Origin: QHXQ01 sp036389395
GTDB lineage: Bacteria; Acidobacteriota; Blastocatellia; Pyrinomonadales; Pyrinomonadaceae
Direction of reading: 5' to 3'
Length of the DNA stretch: 64,000 bases
NCBI GenBank assembly: GCA_036389395.1
Contig: DASVPY010000034.1
Location: 62,001 to 126,000, forward strand
The position numbers and the translations under genes were made by a program. Position 1 is the stretch's first letter, and each line of letters begins with the position of its first letter. The notes under the pieces are model-generated. The model was not told the DNA's origin, did not search any database, and worked only from the letters and a program-made list of their open reading frames with translations. This document shows, piece by piece, positions 1 through 10,606 of this stretch.

Positions 1-1110
1 GAAGCGGCGGCCGTTGACCTGCGTGAAGTCAATGCACTGGTGCGCGCCGTCCTCGCAGGCGATGTGACAGAGGTTGCACTGGATGCACTTGGCGTGGTCT
101 ATGCGGGCCACCGTCTTGTAGTTCAGATCGAGGTTGCCCCAGTCGGTCACGCGCCGCGTGCTCGCGCCGATGATGTCGCGCACCGAGGCGTAGCCCTTGT
201 CGTCGAGGTAGTTCGACAGCCCGTCGATCATGTCTTCGACGATGCGGTAGCCGTAGTGCATGACGGCGGTGCAGACCTGCACGGTGGTCGCGCCGAGCAG
301 GAGGAACTCCGTCGCGTCGCGCCACGTCGAGATGCCGCCGATGCCGCTCAGGGGCACGCCGACCCCGGCGTCGCGCGCCAACTCCGAGACCATGTTGAGC
401 GCGATGGGCTTGACGGCGGGGCCGCAGTAGCCGCCGTGCGCCGCCTGCCCGTTCACGTTCGGGTGCGGGATCAACGTGTCGAGGTCAACGCCCATCACCG
501 AGTTGATCGTGTTGATGAGCGAGAGCGCGTCCGCGCCGCCTTTGACCGCGGCGCGCGCGGGCGGCAGGATGCTCGTCACGTTCGGCGTCAGCTTGACGAT
601 GACGGGCAAGCGCGTCGCCTCCTTGACCCACTCCGTCACCATGCTGGTGTACTCGGGCACTTGCCCCATGGCCGATCCCATGCCGCGCTCCGACATGCCG
701 TGCGGGCAGCCGAAGTTCAGCTCGACGCCGTCCGCGCCCGTGTCCTCGACGCGCTTGGCGATCTCGTGCCAGGCCTCGCGCTTCGACTCGACCATGAGCG
801 AGACGATGACGGCGTGGCGCGGGTACTTGCGCTTGCACTCGGCGATCTCGCGCAGGTTCACGTCGAGCGGCCGGTCGGTGATCAGCTCGATGTTGTTGAG
901 GCCGATGAGCCGCTGCGGGCCGTAGTCCAGCCCGGCGAGGCGCGAGCAGACGTTGCGGATCGGCTCGCCCAGGGTCTTCCAGACCGCGCCGCCCCAGCCC
1001 GCGTCGAACGCGCGCTCGACCATCGAACCCATGTTCGTCGGCGGCGCGGAGGCCAGCCAGAACGGGTTCGGCGATTTGATGCCGACGAAATCAACACTCA
1101 GATCAGCCAT
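1..1110 (-). CDS. preA: NAD-dependent dihydropyrimidine dehydrogenase, PreA-type subunit (3' end cut by window edge)
   Basis: Catalytic subunit that reduces uracil or thymine to the 5,6-dihydro form, the first step of reductive pyrimidine breakdown, in the cytoplasm. The frame opens at an ATG at 1110 and begins MADLSVDFVGIKSPNPFWLA, typical of the FMN TIM-barrel of this family. The active-site motif NFGCPHG is visible near residue 135. The C-terminal ferredoxin part is entered at the window start, with the cysteine series CIQCNLCHIAC. The rest of the ferredoxin domain lies outside the window, so the gene is partial. It is the last visible gene of the minus-strand pyrimidine operon, 52 bp after the 255-residue unknown gene; PreT, its electron-supplying partner, is two genes upstream. 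Confidence 0.93.
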   Translation of the reverse strand, partial: MADLSVDFVGIKSPNPFWLASAPPTNMGSMVERAFDAGWGGAVWKTLGEPIRNVCSRLAGLDYGPQRLIGLNNIELITDRPLDVNLREIAECKRKYPRHAVIVSLMVESKREAWHEIAKRVEDTGADGVELNFGCPHGMSERGMGSAMGQVPEYTSMVTEWVKEATRLPVIVKLTPNVTSILPPARAAVKGGADALSLINTINSVMGVDLDTLIPHPNVNGQAAHGGYCGPAVKPIALNMVSELARDAGVGVPLSGIGGISTWRDATEFLLLGATTVQVCTAVMHYGYRIVEDMIDGLSNYLDDKGYASVRDIIGASTRRVTDWGNLDLNYKTVARIDHAKCIQCNLCHIACEDGAHQCIDFTQVNGRRF

Positions 1111-1162
1111 GCGCTTGACTCCTTAAAACTATTAGTGGCCGGAAAACTGTCAGCGGCCGGCG

Positions 1163-1930
1163 TCACCACTCCATGAGCCGGCCCGAGAGCCAGACCGTGC
1201 CGGAGACGACGCCGCCTTCGCGCAGGAAGCCGTGCAGCCCGTCGGGCGTGGCGACCAGATCGAACGTGCCGATGTCGCCCACGTCCACGGTCGCCCAGAC
1301 GAACTCGCAGTCGGTCACGGGGTTCGTCATGATCCGCGTCTCGTCCACCCAGCCGGTCAGGTGGAGGATGGGCGACATCGGCTGCAAGGTCGGCTCGCCG
1401 TTGCGGACGAAGTCGCTGGCGAACATGAAAGCCGGGGGCGGCCCCTTGCCGCGCGCGAGGAAGTCCGCCTCGTCCTCGTAGCACGTCAGGTGCGCGCCGA
1501 GGCCGCAGAAGGAGACGCGCGCCATGTGCGGCAGGGTGTAGTTCTCGCCGCAGTCGAAGTTCGGGCAGTCGAAGACGAACGGCAGGCGCGAGACCTCGCC
1601 GCCGACCTTGATCCACTGCGCGCCGTCGCAGCGGTACGCGCCGTAGTAGTGCTGCCCCTCGGGCTGGCGCAGCGCGGCCTGCAAGCCGACCTTGCCCTCG
1701 GTCGCGCCCACGAGGTGTACGTTGAGCGCGCTCTGCTCGCCCTCGTGCGCCTCTTCAAACCACAACTCGATCTCGTAGTCGTCCGTGTCCGGCACGACGA
1801 CGGCCCGGCGGTAGTAGGTGGCGGCCGACGTGGTGATGATCTCGCCCTCCTGCCTGGTGTCCGTGCAGAGCCGGGCGAACTCGCGCAGCCCGTTGTAAGG
1901 GAATCCGACGCTGGCCAGGAAACCGCCCAT
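1163..1930 (-). CDS. Conserved hypothetical protein in pyrimidine operon
   Basis: A 255-residue soluble protein that I do not recognise. No signal peptide or membrane segment is visible. It is rich in aromatic and acidic residues with alternating polar and hydrophobic stretches, suggesting a beta-sandwich fold. A cysteine pair in the middle (CPNFDCGENY, about residue 122) could bind metal. It sits between preT (22 bp upstream) and preA (52 bp downstream), two genes that normally neighbour each other, so it is probably co-expressed and may serve the dehydrogenase as an assembly or accessory factor; that role is inference from position only. Start taken at the ATG at 1930; the upstream Shine-Dalgarno is weak. 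Confidence 0.75.
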   Translation of the reverse strand: MGGFLASVGFPYNGLREFARLCTDTRQEGEIITTSAATYYRRAVVVPDTDDYEIELWFEEAHEGEQSALNVHLVGATEGKVGLQAALRQPEGQHYYGAYRCDGAQWIKVGGEVSRLPFVFDCPNFDCGENYTLPHMARVSFCGLGAHLTCYEDEADFLARGKGPPPAFMFASDFVRNGEPTLQPMSPILHLTGWVDETRIMTNPVTDCEFVWATVDVGDIGTFDLVATPDGLHGFLREGGVVSGTVWLSGRLMEW

Positions 1931-1952
1931 GTCTCGCCCACGCCCGCGCGCG

Positions 1953-3374
1953 TCACTCCGCGCGCACCGCGCCCGTCTCCTCTTGCAGCGGCAGGCGCGC
2001 GCCCGCGAACTCGACGCGCGCGCCCGTCAGGCTCTCGTGGATGCCCTGGGCGGCGAGCTTGCCCATCTGCGCGGCGTCCACGGCCTCGCGCCCGCCGTTG
2101 ACGCAGTCGCCGCCCGCGAAGATTTTCGGGTTCGTCGTCCGCATCGTCGCGCGATCAACGACGACCCGGCCCGCGTCGTCCAATTCGACGCCCGGAAGCC
2201 CGGCGAACCACGCGCGCAGCTTCTGCTGCCCCGTCGCCTTGATGACCATGTCCGCGGGCAGGACGAACTCGGAGCCGGCGACGGGGCGCAGCCGCGCGCG
2301 CCCCGCGCCGTCGCCCGCCTCCGCCTCCATCCGCACGCAGCGCAAGCCCGCGACGCGCGTGCCCGACTCGTCCGCCAGCACCTCGACCGGCGCGGTCAGC
2401 CACAGGAACTCGACCGCGTCCTGCTTCGCCAGCTCGTACTCGTACTCGTAGGCCGGCATCTCGCGCGCGGTGCGGCGGTAGACGAGCACGACGCGCTCCG
2501 CGCCGAGGCGGCGCGCCTGCGTGACGGCGTCTATGGCCGTGTTGCCCGCGCCGATGACGGCGACGCTGCGGCCCACGGGCACGCGCGCCCAGTCGCGCGT
2601 CTTGACCCGCTCGATGAAGCCGAGCGCGTCGTGGACACCCGCCAGGTCTTCGCCCGGAATGTCGAGCCGCGCGGTCGCGCCCAGACCCGCGCCGACGAAG
2701 ACCGCGTCGTGCTGCGACAACAGCTCGTCGAACGACACGTCGCGCCCGACCTCCGTGCCCGTGTGGATGCGGACGCCCAGGCGCGCGACCTGCGCGACCT
2801 CGGACTGCGAGACGGCCTGCGTCATCTTGTATTCGGCCATGCCGTAGGTGTCGAGGCCCCCGGCCAGCGGCTTGCGCTCGTAGACCGTGACCGCGTAGCC
2901 GAGCCGCGCCAGGTACGTCGCGCACGACAGCCCGGCCGGCCCCGAGCCGACGACGCCGACCGACTTGCCGTTCGGCTCGCCCGCCTGCAACACGTCGCGC
3001 CCGCGGCTCAAGACCGCGTCGGTCGCGTAGCGTTGCAGCCGCCCGATCTCAATCGGCTTGGCCATCAAAGTCTTCTCGACGCACGCGCCCTCGCACAAGA
3101 CCTCGACCGGGCAGACGCGCGCGCACGTCGCGCCAATCGGGTTGGCCTCGAAGATGACGCGCGCCGAGCCGACCAGGTTGCCGCTCGCGATCTTCTTGAT
3201 GAACGCGGGCACGTCTATGTGCGTCGGGCACGCGCGCGTGCAGGGCGCGTCGAAGCAGTAGACGCAGCGGTTCGATTCGAGTATCGCCTCCGCCTCGGTC
3301 AGCGGCGGCGCAAGCTCCCGAAAGTTCCGCTCGATCTGCTCGATGTTGATCGGTCGTTCGTGTACGAGTGACAT
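1953..3374 (-). CDS. preT: Dihydropyrimidine dehydrogenase PreT-type subunit (FAD/NAD(P)H, Fe-S)
   Basis: Electron-input subunit that takes electrons from NAD(P)H through FAD and iron-sulfur clusters and hands them to PreA. Cysteines C37, C40, C45 and C49 (CVYCFDAPCTRAC), then C84, C88, C94 and C98, form the N-terminal Fer4_20-type iron-sulfur domain. A GxGxxG FAD-binding motif (VVGSGPAGLS) lies near residue 142, with a second nucleotide site, VIGAGNTAID, downstream. The length of 473 residues fits the glutamate-synthase small-subunit-like family. I use the ATG at 3374 (MSLVHERP). An in-frame ATG at 3395 lies inside the GGTTCAA repeat and is unlikely to be the true start. Co-directional with beta-ureidopropionase upstream. 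Confidence 0.93.
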   Translation of the reverse strand: MSLVHERPINIEQIERNFRELAPPLTEAEAILESNRCVYCFDAPCTRACPTHIDVPAFIKKIASGNLVGSARVIFEANPIGATCARVCPVEVLCEGACVEKTLMAKPIEIGRLQRYATDAVLSRGRDVLQAGEPNGKSVGVVGSGPAGLSCATYLARLGYAVTVYERKPLAGGLDTYGMAEYKMTQAVSQSEVAQVARLGVRIHTGTEVGRDVSFDELLSQHDAVFVGAGLGATARLDIPGEDLAGVHDALGFIERVKTRDWARVPVGRSVAVIGAGNTAIDAVTQARRLGAERVVLVYRRTAREMPAYEYEYELAKQDAVEFLWLTAPVEVLADESGTRVAGLRCVRMEAEAGDGAGRARLRPVAGSEFVLPADMVIKATGQQKLRAWFAGLPGVELDDAGRVVVDRATMRTTNPKIFAGGDCVNGGREAVDAAQMGKLAAQGIHESLTGARVEFAGARLPLQEETGAVRAE

Positions 3375-3381
3375 GGTTGTT

Positions 3382-3489
3382 GGTTCAAGGTTCAAGGTTC
3401 AAGGTTCAAGGTTCAACGTCCGAGGTCTGAAGTGCAAAGCCGCGCCGCAGGGCGACCAACTTTGAACGTTGAACCTTGAACTTTGAACT
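3382..3489. repeat. GGTTCAA heptamer array with inverted partner
   Basis: Five tandem copies of the 7-bp unit GGTTCAA run from 3382, and a complementary array of TTGAACS-type units sits at 3460-3489, with about 45 bp between. The two arms can pair into a long imperfect hairpin. It lies between beta-ureidopropionase and preT inside the minus-strand operon, ending just before the preT start, so in the transcript it would form a structure ahead of preT. It belongs to a set of short-period intergenic elements seen throughout the window. Confidence 0.85.
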
Positions 3490-3494
3490 CACAC

Positions 3495-5906
<2,412 letters not shown>

Positions 5907-5910
<4 letters not shown>

Positions 5911-6383
5911 GACCGGCGCTTTTCATACACCTCACGGAAGGCTTCGAGCAGCGGCAACTCGACCGCGTCCTTGGCCCGGCGGGCGGCCCGCTTGCTGGCA
6001 ATGATGTCACGGATGTTGAGCACGGGGAAGCCGGTCGTTGTGTCCATCCGGCTTTTCGCCGCGTCGTAACTCTCAATCCCGTCCGGGGCGAACACCAGAT
6101 CGATGTCGAACGGGCCGGACTTAATCTGCACGAAGTCTTTGCCGCGAATAATCTCCTGTGCCAGTTGCGCGTCAACCGTGAAGCCCAGGTCTTTGAGCGC
6201 CGCGACGATGCGCCGGCCGTTCTCTTCGTCTTTGCGGGGGTAAACGTCCACGTCTTGTGTCGTGCTCGGATAGCCGAGCAGAATTGCGCCGCTCTTGCCG
6301 ATGAACATGTAGTCAACGCGGCGCGCGGCAAAGGCGGCGGCGAGTTCCTGCGCCTGCGTCGGATGAAAGCTACTGCCCCTCAT
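5907..6383 (-). CDS. Nucleotidyltransferase-like protein (possible antitoxin/toxin-type partner)
   Basis: A 158-residue protein with features of the small nucleotidyltransferase fold: IGKSGAILLGYPSTTQDVDV (G29-K30-S31, then D44 and D46), a third acidic strand FDIDLVF (D93, D95), and a C-terminal helix LNIRDIIASKRAARRAKD as found in AbiEii-like and DUF6036-type nucleotidyltransferases. Start placed at the ATG at 6383, which overlaps the end of the 118-residue gene by 14 bp; the frame is open further upstream but that part overlaps the neighbour. Its stop overlaps the permease start (ATGA). Such small nucleotidyltransferases often act in toxin-antitoxin or abortive-infection pairs. Its presence inside a catabolic operon is unusual. 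Confidence 0.75.
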
Positions 6384-6726
6384 CAAGAATTCGCGCTTGA
6401 AGCTGATCGGGCGCGCCATAGCCGAGATAGACGGGCAAGTTATCTCGACACCACCGGCGGTATTCCGAGGTCGAAGCGAAAGAGCGCCAGTCGGCGTCGT
6501 CCAGCACCGGCTTGTAGACGTAGCAGAAGCCGTAACGCATCCGCTCCTCGACGCCGCGCGCGAGATTGCGCTCACACTGCGACTTGAAATCTTCCAGCCA
6601 GTCGCGCCGCGCCGCGGGCGCGAGGGCTTCGTTGTCGAGCGGGCTGCGGCCGAGGAGATCAGCCGCAGCCTCACCCGACTCGGCGCGCCCGTCCGCGTGG
6701 TGGATGACTTCCGCTTCGTTCTTCAT
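6370..6726 (-). CDS. Hypothetical protein paired with nucleotidyltransferase
   Basis: A 118-residue soluble protein with a charged N-terminus and an aromatic, arginine-rich second half (DWRSFASTSEYRRWCRDNLP). I do not recognise the family. Its 3' end overlaps the start of the nucleotidyltransferase-like gene by 14 bp, so the two are almost certainly made together and may form a complex. No signal peptide, membrane segment or clear catalytic motif is visible. Start at the ATG at 6726. A toxin-antitoxin or defence pair is possible by analogy with other small nucleotidyltransferase operons; that is inference. Confidence 0.6.
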   Translation of the reverse strand: MKNEAEVIHHADGRAESGEAAADLLGRSPLDNEALAPAARRDWLEDFKSQCERNLARGVEERMRYGFCYVYKPVLDDADWRSFASTSEYRRWCRDNLPVYLGYGAPDQLQARILDEGQ

Positions 6727-6813
6727 CGTCGGTTCGCTTGCTGCCAGCGTCTTGACCTCAAGCCGTGCCGGGGCTGTCGCGCGCCTTGCGGCCGGGGCGG
6801 GCCGCGCCGGCCG

Positions 6814-7146
6814 TCAGTAGATGAGCACGACGTTGAAGTAGTCGTTCTGATCCGTGACCGTCTGGTCGTTAATGGCGGTGAGCGTGACCGTGTGCTCGCC
6901 GAAGCCGGCGTTGACGGGCAGCATGAGGGGGATCAGGGCGCTGTGCGCCTCGCTCAGGTTGCACCAGACGACCAACTCGCCGATGGTCGCGTTGTCCAGC
7001 GTCACGACGGCCCCGATCCAGCCGCCCTGTCCGCTAGTGTAAGCCGAGCCGGACACGAACAGGATCATGGGGAGACTGCTCGGCGAGTTGAAAGTGGCTT
7101 TGAGCGGCAAGGGGCCGTTCACGCTGATGACAGTTTGGGACGGCAT
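6814..7146 (-). CDS. Hypothetical 110-residue protein
   Basis: Small protein of alternating beta-type segments (TVISVNGPLPLKATFNSPSS, then HTVTLTAINDQTVTDQNDYF) resembling an immunoglobulin-like or other beta-sandwich domain; no signal peptide and no catalytic motif. The ATG at 7146 has a good Shine-Dalgarno (AGAGGAG, about 8 bp upstream); an in-frame ATG at 7182 does not. It lies 40 bp after dihydropyrimidinase in the same operon. No family recognised and no function assigned. Confidence 0.65.
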   Translation of the reverse strand: MPSQTVISVNGPLPLKATFNSPSSLPMILFVSGSAYTSGQGGWIGAVVTLDNATIGELVVWCNLSEAHSALIPLMLPVNAGFGEHTVTLTAINDQTVTDQNDYFNVVLIY

Positions 7147-7186
7147 GATTACACTCCTCTGTGCTAAGGGTTGAAGGCGCACGCGG

Positions 7187-8566
7187 TCAGGCCGTAACGC
7201 ACTCGCCGCGCTTGAGAAACTGGCCGCCGCCGGCCTGGCCCGTAAACTCCCCCTGCTCGATCACGACGCGCCCGCGCGCGAGCACCGTCTCCACGACGCC
7301 GCGCACGGTCTTACCCTCGTAGGTGTTGTAGTCCACGTTCATGTGGTGGGTGGCGGCGCTGAAGGTCTGCTCGCGGTCGGGGTCGAAGATGACGATGTCG
7401 GCGTCGGAGCCGACGGCGATTGTGCCCTTGCGCGGGAACAGGCCGAACATCTTGGCGGCGGCCGTCGAGGTCAACTCGACGAAGCGGTTTAAGGAGACGC
7501 GCTGCTCGACCACACCGCCGTTGTAGATCAGAGCCATGCGGTTCTCGACGCCGGGCGCGCCGTTCGGAATCTTCGAGAAGTCTTCGCGCCCCAACTCCTT
7601 CTGCTCCTTCATGCAGAACGGGCAGTGGTCTGTGGAGATGACTTGCAGGTCGTCCGTCTTCAAGCCCTTCCACAACTCCGCCTGGTTCCAGCGCTCGCGC
7701 AAGGGCGGCGTCATCACGTACTTCGCGCCCTCCCAGCCCTCGCCGTAGTCGTCCACCGACAGGAAGAGGTACTGCGGGCACGTCTCGGCGAAGGCGGGCA
7801 GACCGCGGTCGCGCGCCGCGCGCACCTGTTCGAGCGCGTCGGCGCAAGAGAGATGCACGATGTAGACGGGCGCTTCGGCCATCTCGGCGATGGCGATGGC
7901 GCGGTGGACGCCCTCGGCCTCGGCGCGCGTCGGGCGCGTCAGCGCGTGGTACTTGGGCGCGGTCTTCCCTTCGGCCAGCGCGCGCTTGATGATCTCGTTG
8001 ATGACGACGCCGTTCTCGGCGTGCATGCAGATGAGGCCGCCGCGCTGCCCGGCGGCCAGCATCGCGCGGTAGATCGTCGCGTCGTCCACGAGGAAGACGC
8101 CGGGGTAGGCCATGAACAGCTTGAAGCTCGTCACGCCCTCGCCCATGACGCGGTGCAACTCCGGCACGCGCTCGTCTTCCAGGTCGGTCGTGATCAAATG
8201 GAAGCCGTAGTCGCACGCCGCCTTGCCCTCGGCCTTGGCGTGCCAGTTGTCGAGCGCCTCGGTCAAGGTCTGCCCCTTGTACTGCACGGCGAAATCAATG
8301 ATCGTCGTCGTCCCCCCGTGCAGCGCCGCCCGCGTCCCCGTGAAGAAATCGTCCGACGCCTGCGTCCCCCCGAACGGCAACTCCATGTGCGTGTGCGGAT
8401 CGATCCCGCCCGGAATGACCAACTTCCCCGCCGCGTCAATCACGCGATCCGCCTCCATCTCCAACTTCGCGCCGATGACCGAGACCGTCTCGCCCTCGAT
8501 CAACACGTCAGCCCTGTAATCATCAACGGCGGTGACGACGCGCCCGTTACGGATTAGTGTTTTCAT
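7187..8566 (-). CDS. hydA: Dihydropyrimidinase (D-hydantoinase family)
   Basis: Amidohydrolase that opens the dihydropyrimidine ring to N-carbamoyl-beta-amino acids, step two of the pathway. Of 459 residues, the binuclear metal ligands are all present: H58 and H60 (DPHTH), the lysine to be carboxylated K149 (TSFKLFMAYPG), H182 (CMHAENG), H238 (YIVHLS) and D313 (STDHCPF). Length matches the family. Start taken at the ATG at 8566 (MKTLIRNGRVV), which matches the family N-terminus; the frame continues upstream into the aminotransferase end but without family-like sequence. The next gene upstream is the class III aminotransferase. Confidence 0.95.
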   Translation of the reverse strand: MKTLIRNGRVVTAVDDYRADVLIEGETVSVIGAKLEMEADRVIDAAGKLVIPGGIDPHTHMELPFGGTQASDDFFTGTRAALHGGTTTIIDFAVQYKGQTLTEALDNWHAKAEGKAACDYGFHLITTDLEDERVPELHRVMGEGVTSFKLFMAYPGVFLVDDATIYRAMLAAGQRGGLICMHAENGVVINEIIKRALAEGKTAPKYHALTRPTRAEAEGVHRAIAIAEMAEAPVYIVHLSCADALEQVRAARDRGLPAFAETCPQYLFLSVDDYGEGWEGAKYVMTPPLRERWNQAELWKGLKTDDLQVISTDHCPFCMKEQKELGREDFSKIPNGAPGVENRMALIYNGGVVEQRVSLNRFVELTSTAAAKMFGLFPRKGTIAVGSDADIVIFDPDREQTFSAATHHMNVDYNTYEGKTVRGVVETVLARGRVVIEQGEFTGQAGGGQFLKRGECVTA

Positions 8567-8642
8567 CTCGTGTGTCGTTTGCGGAGTTGACCCCGTGCGC
8601 GAAGCGAACGGTCGTGTGGTGATTGCCGCCCGCCCGTGAAGC

Positions 8643-9953
8643 TCAGGCTCCGAGTGAAGCGAACCCCGCGTCGAGGGCGGCGATGAGTTCGTCAATCGTG
8701 TCGTTGGTGGCGTTGAGCATGACGCCGGTGCGGATGACGTTGCCGTAGAGACCGCCCTTGCCGATGAGGACGCCGCGGCGCTTCGTCTCCTCGAAAACTT
8801 TCAGGACGGCTTGCGGGGCCGGCTCTTTGGTCGCGCGGTCTTTGACGAGTTCGAGCGCTTGCATGAGGCCGAGGCCGCGCACGTCGCCGATGACGGGGTA
8901 TTTCGCTTTGAGTTCTTCGAGCCGCTGGCGGAAGTACGCGCCGGCGCGCGCGGCGTTGGTCTTCAGGTCTTCGTCCTCGATCACTTTGATGACGGCGAGC
9001 GCGGCGGCGCAGGAGACGGGGTTGCCGCCGAAGGTGGAGAAGGTGAGACCGGGGTACTTGTCCGCGACCTCCTCGGTGGCGACGGTGATGCCGATGGGCA
9101 CGCCGTTGCCCAGGCCCTTCGCGCTCGTGATGATGTCCGGCTCGACGTTCCAGTGCTCGATGCCGAACCACTTGTCGCCGGTGCGCCCCCAGGCGGTCTG
9201 CACCTCGTCGGCGATGAACAGTCCGCCGTGGTTGCGCGTGATCTCGGCGACGCGCTCGAAGTAGCCCGGCGGCGGGACGATGAAGCCGCCGACGCCTAGG
9301 ATTGGCTCGGCCATGAAGGCGGCGATCTCGCCCGTGGTCGTCGTCATGATCAGCTCTTCGACATCCTCCGCGCAGGCCAGCCCGCAGTCCGGGTACGAGA
9401 GCTTGTAAGGGCAGCGGTAACAGTAAGGCGCGCGCGCGTGGACGATGCCGGGAATCTGCGCGGGCAGCGGCCGCCACGTCGAGTGGCCGACGGCCGTCAA
9501 GGCAGTCGCCGAGCGCCCGCTGTAGCTGTGGCGCAGGACGACGATCTCGTGGCGGCCCGTGGCGATCTTCGCGGCGTGGATGGCCGTGTCGTCGGCCTCC
9601 GTGCCGCTGTTGGTGAAGAAGGACTTCTTCAACCGGCCCGGCGTGATCTGGTAGAGCTTCTCGGCCAACTCGCCCTGCGGCTTGTTGGCGTAGAGCGTCG
9701 AGGTGTGTTGGATGGTCTTGACCTGTTCGACGACCGCGGCGTTGACCTGCGGGTTGCAGTGGCCGACGCTGACCGTGAGCACGCCGCCGAAGCAGTCGAG
9801 ATAACGGTTGCCCTGATCGTCCCAGACGTACTGCCCCTCGCCGCGCACGAGCGCGAGCGGCTCCTGGTAGTAGGTGGCGACCGCCGGGAACAGAAACTCT
9901 TTGTGCTGGCGGACGATCTCGGACTGCGCCTTGCTAGCTTCGACTGTGCTCAT
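8643..9953 (-). CDS. Class III PLP aminotransferase, AGXT2 / beta-alanine aminotransferase type
   Basis: PLP-dependent fold type I enzyme of 436 residues. Visible landmarks are the cofactor-contacting D249 (LFIADEVQTAWGRTG) and the Schiff-base lysine K279 (SAKGLGNG). A cysteine-rich insertion, CYRCPYKLSYPDCGLAC, at about residue 178 is typical of bacterial AGXT2-like members. In this operon it most likely transaminates beta-alanine or 3-aminoisobutyrate to a semialdehyde with pyruvate or glyoxylate as acceptor. Substrate choice is inferred from neighbours; AGXT2-like enzymes also act on glyoxylate and dimethylarginine. Confidence 0.92.
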   Translation of the reverse strand: MSTVEASKAQSEIVRQHKEFLFPAVATYYQEPLALVRGEGQYVWDDQGNRYLDCFGGVLTVSVGHCNPQVNAAVVEQVKTIQHTSTLYANKPQGELAEKLYQITPGRLKKSFFTNSGTEADDTAIHAAKIATGRHEIVVLRHSYSGRSATALTAVGHSTWRPLPAQIPGIVHARAPYCYRCPYKLSYPDCGLACAEDVEELIMTTTTGEIAAFMAEPILGVGGFIVPPPGYFERVAEITRNHGGLFIADEVQTAWGRTGDKWFGIEHWNVEPDIITSAKGLGNGVPIGITVATEEVADKYPGLTFSTFGGNPVSCAAALAVIKVIEDEDLKTNAARAGAYFRQRLEELKAKYPVIGDVRGLGLMQALELVKDRATKEPAPQAVLKVFEETKRRGVLIGKGGLYGNVIRTGVMLNATNDTIDELIAALDAGFASLGA

Positions 9954-9991
9954 TGCATGATTCTCCCGTCTGCGGCCTGATGACCTGATAG

Positions 9992-10591
9992 CTAACCCCG
10001 ACCCGCTTCAGCTTCGCCTGTCTGGCTGCGGCTGTAAGCCTGGCCCTCGTTCTTAATCCTGAACACGACGACGTAAACGGCCCAGACGAAGCTCAGGATC
10101 ATCGCGAGCGCCGCCAGCGGGCCGCCGAGCGTGCGGTTCACCCAACTCGAATTCAGCGAGCCGACGACGAGCGGCAACAAGCCCAGGGCGGCGAGCAGGT
10201 AGGTGCGCGCGACGCGCGCCGCCGAGAGCCGGCCCCGCCCCACGATGGTGAACTTCGACGTTTCGCGGCCGTAAGAATGTTCCTGCGTCTCGGGCCGGAT
10301 GACGTAAGTCGCCAGCGGCACGAGCGGCAGCATGAGGGCGACGACCCAGCGCGTCGCCTCGTACGTGCCGTCGGCGAGCGCGCGGTAGTCGAGCAGCGTC
10401 GTGCCGAAGCCGTTGAACGTGTAGAACGACTTGCGCGGCGCGGTGCGCTCCTTGAACTCCGCCGTGATGCGGCTGATCTCGGCCGCCGTCTGCTCGATCT
10501 TCGCGCCCGCCAGCGACGCGCCGCACTGCGCGCAGGCGGCCGTCTCATAGCTATTCACGGAGCTGCATGAAGGACACGCGATGGTGCTCAT
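9992..10591 (-). CDS. Zinc-ribbon membrane protein
   Basis: A 199-residue protein starting with a zinc ribbon (CPSC at residues 6-9 and CAQC at about 20-23), followed by a short amphipathic helix and three or four hydrophobic segments in the second half, ending with a basic/acidic tail. The family is unknown to me. It sits between the aldehyde dehydrogenase (15 bp upstream) and the aminotransferase (38 bp downstream), so it is part of the operon, perhaps as a regulatory or transport accessory. No catalytic residues are evident. Confidence 0.75.
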   Translation of the reverse strand: MSTIACPSCSSVNSYETAACAQCGASLAGAKIEQTAAEISRITAEFKERTAPRKSFYTFNGFGTTLLDYRALADGTYEATRWVVALMLPLVPLATYVIRPETQEHSYGRETSKFTIVGRGRLSAARVARTYLLAALGLLPLVVGSLNSSWVNRTLGGPLAALAMILSFVWAVYVVVFRIKNEGQAYSRSQTGEAEAGRG

Positions 10592-10606
10592 CTTTTGCTG
10601 TCTGGG

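Noticed and set aside
3372..3395. Upstream ATG of preT at 3395 as start
   Set aside because: It lies in the GGTTCAA repeat and adds seven residues not typical of the family.
3382..3489. CRISPR-like array
   Set aside because: Units are only 7 bp with no spacers and no cas genes are nearby.
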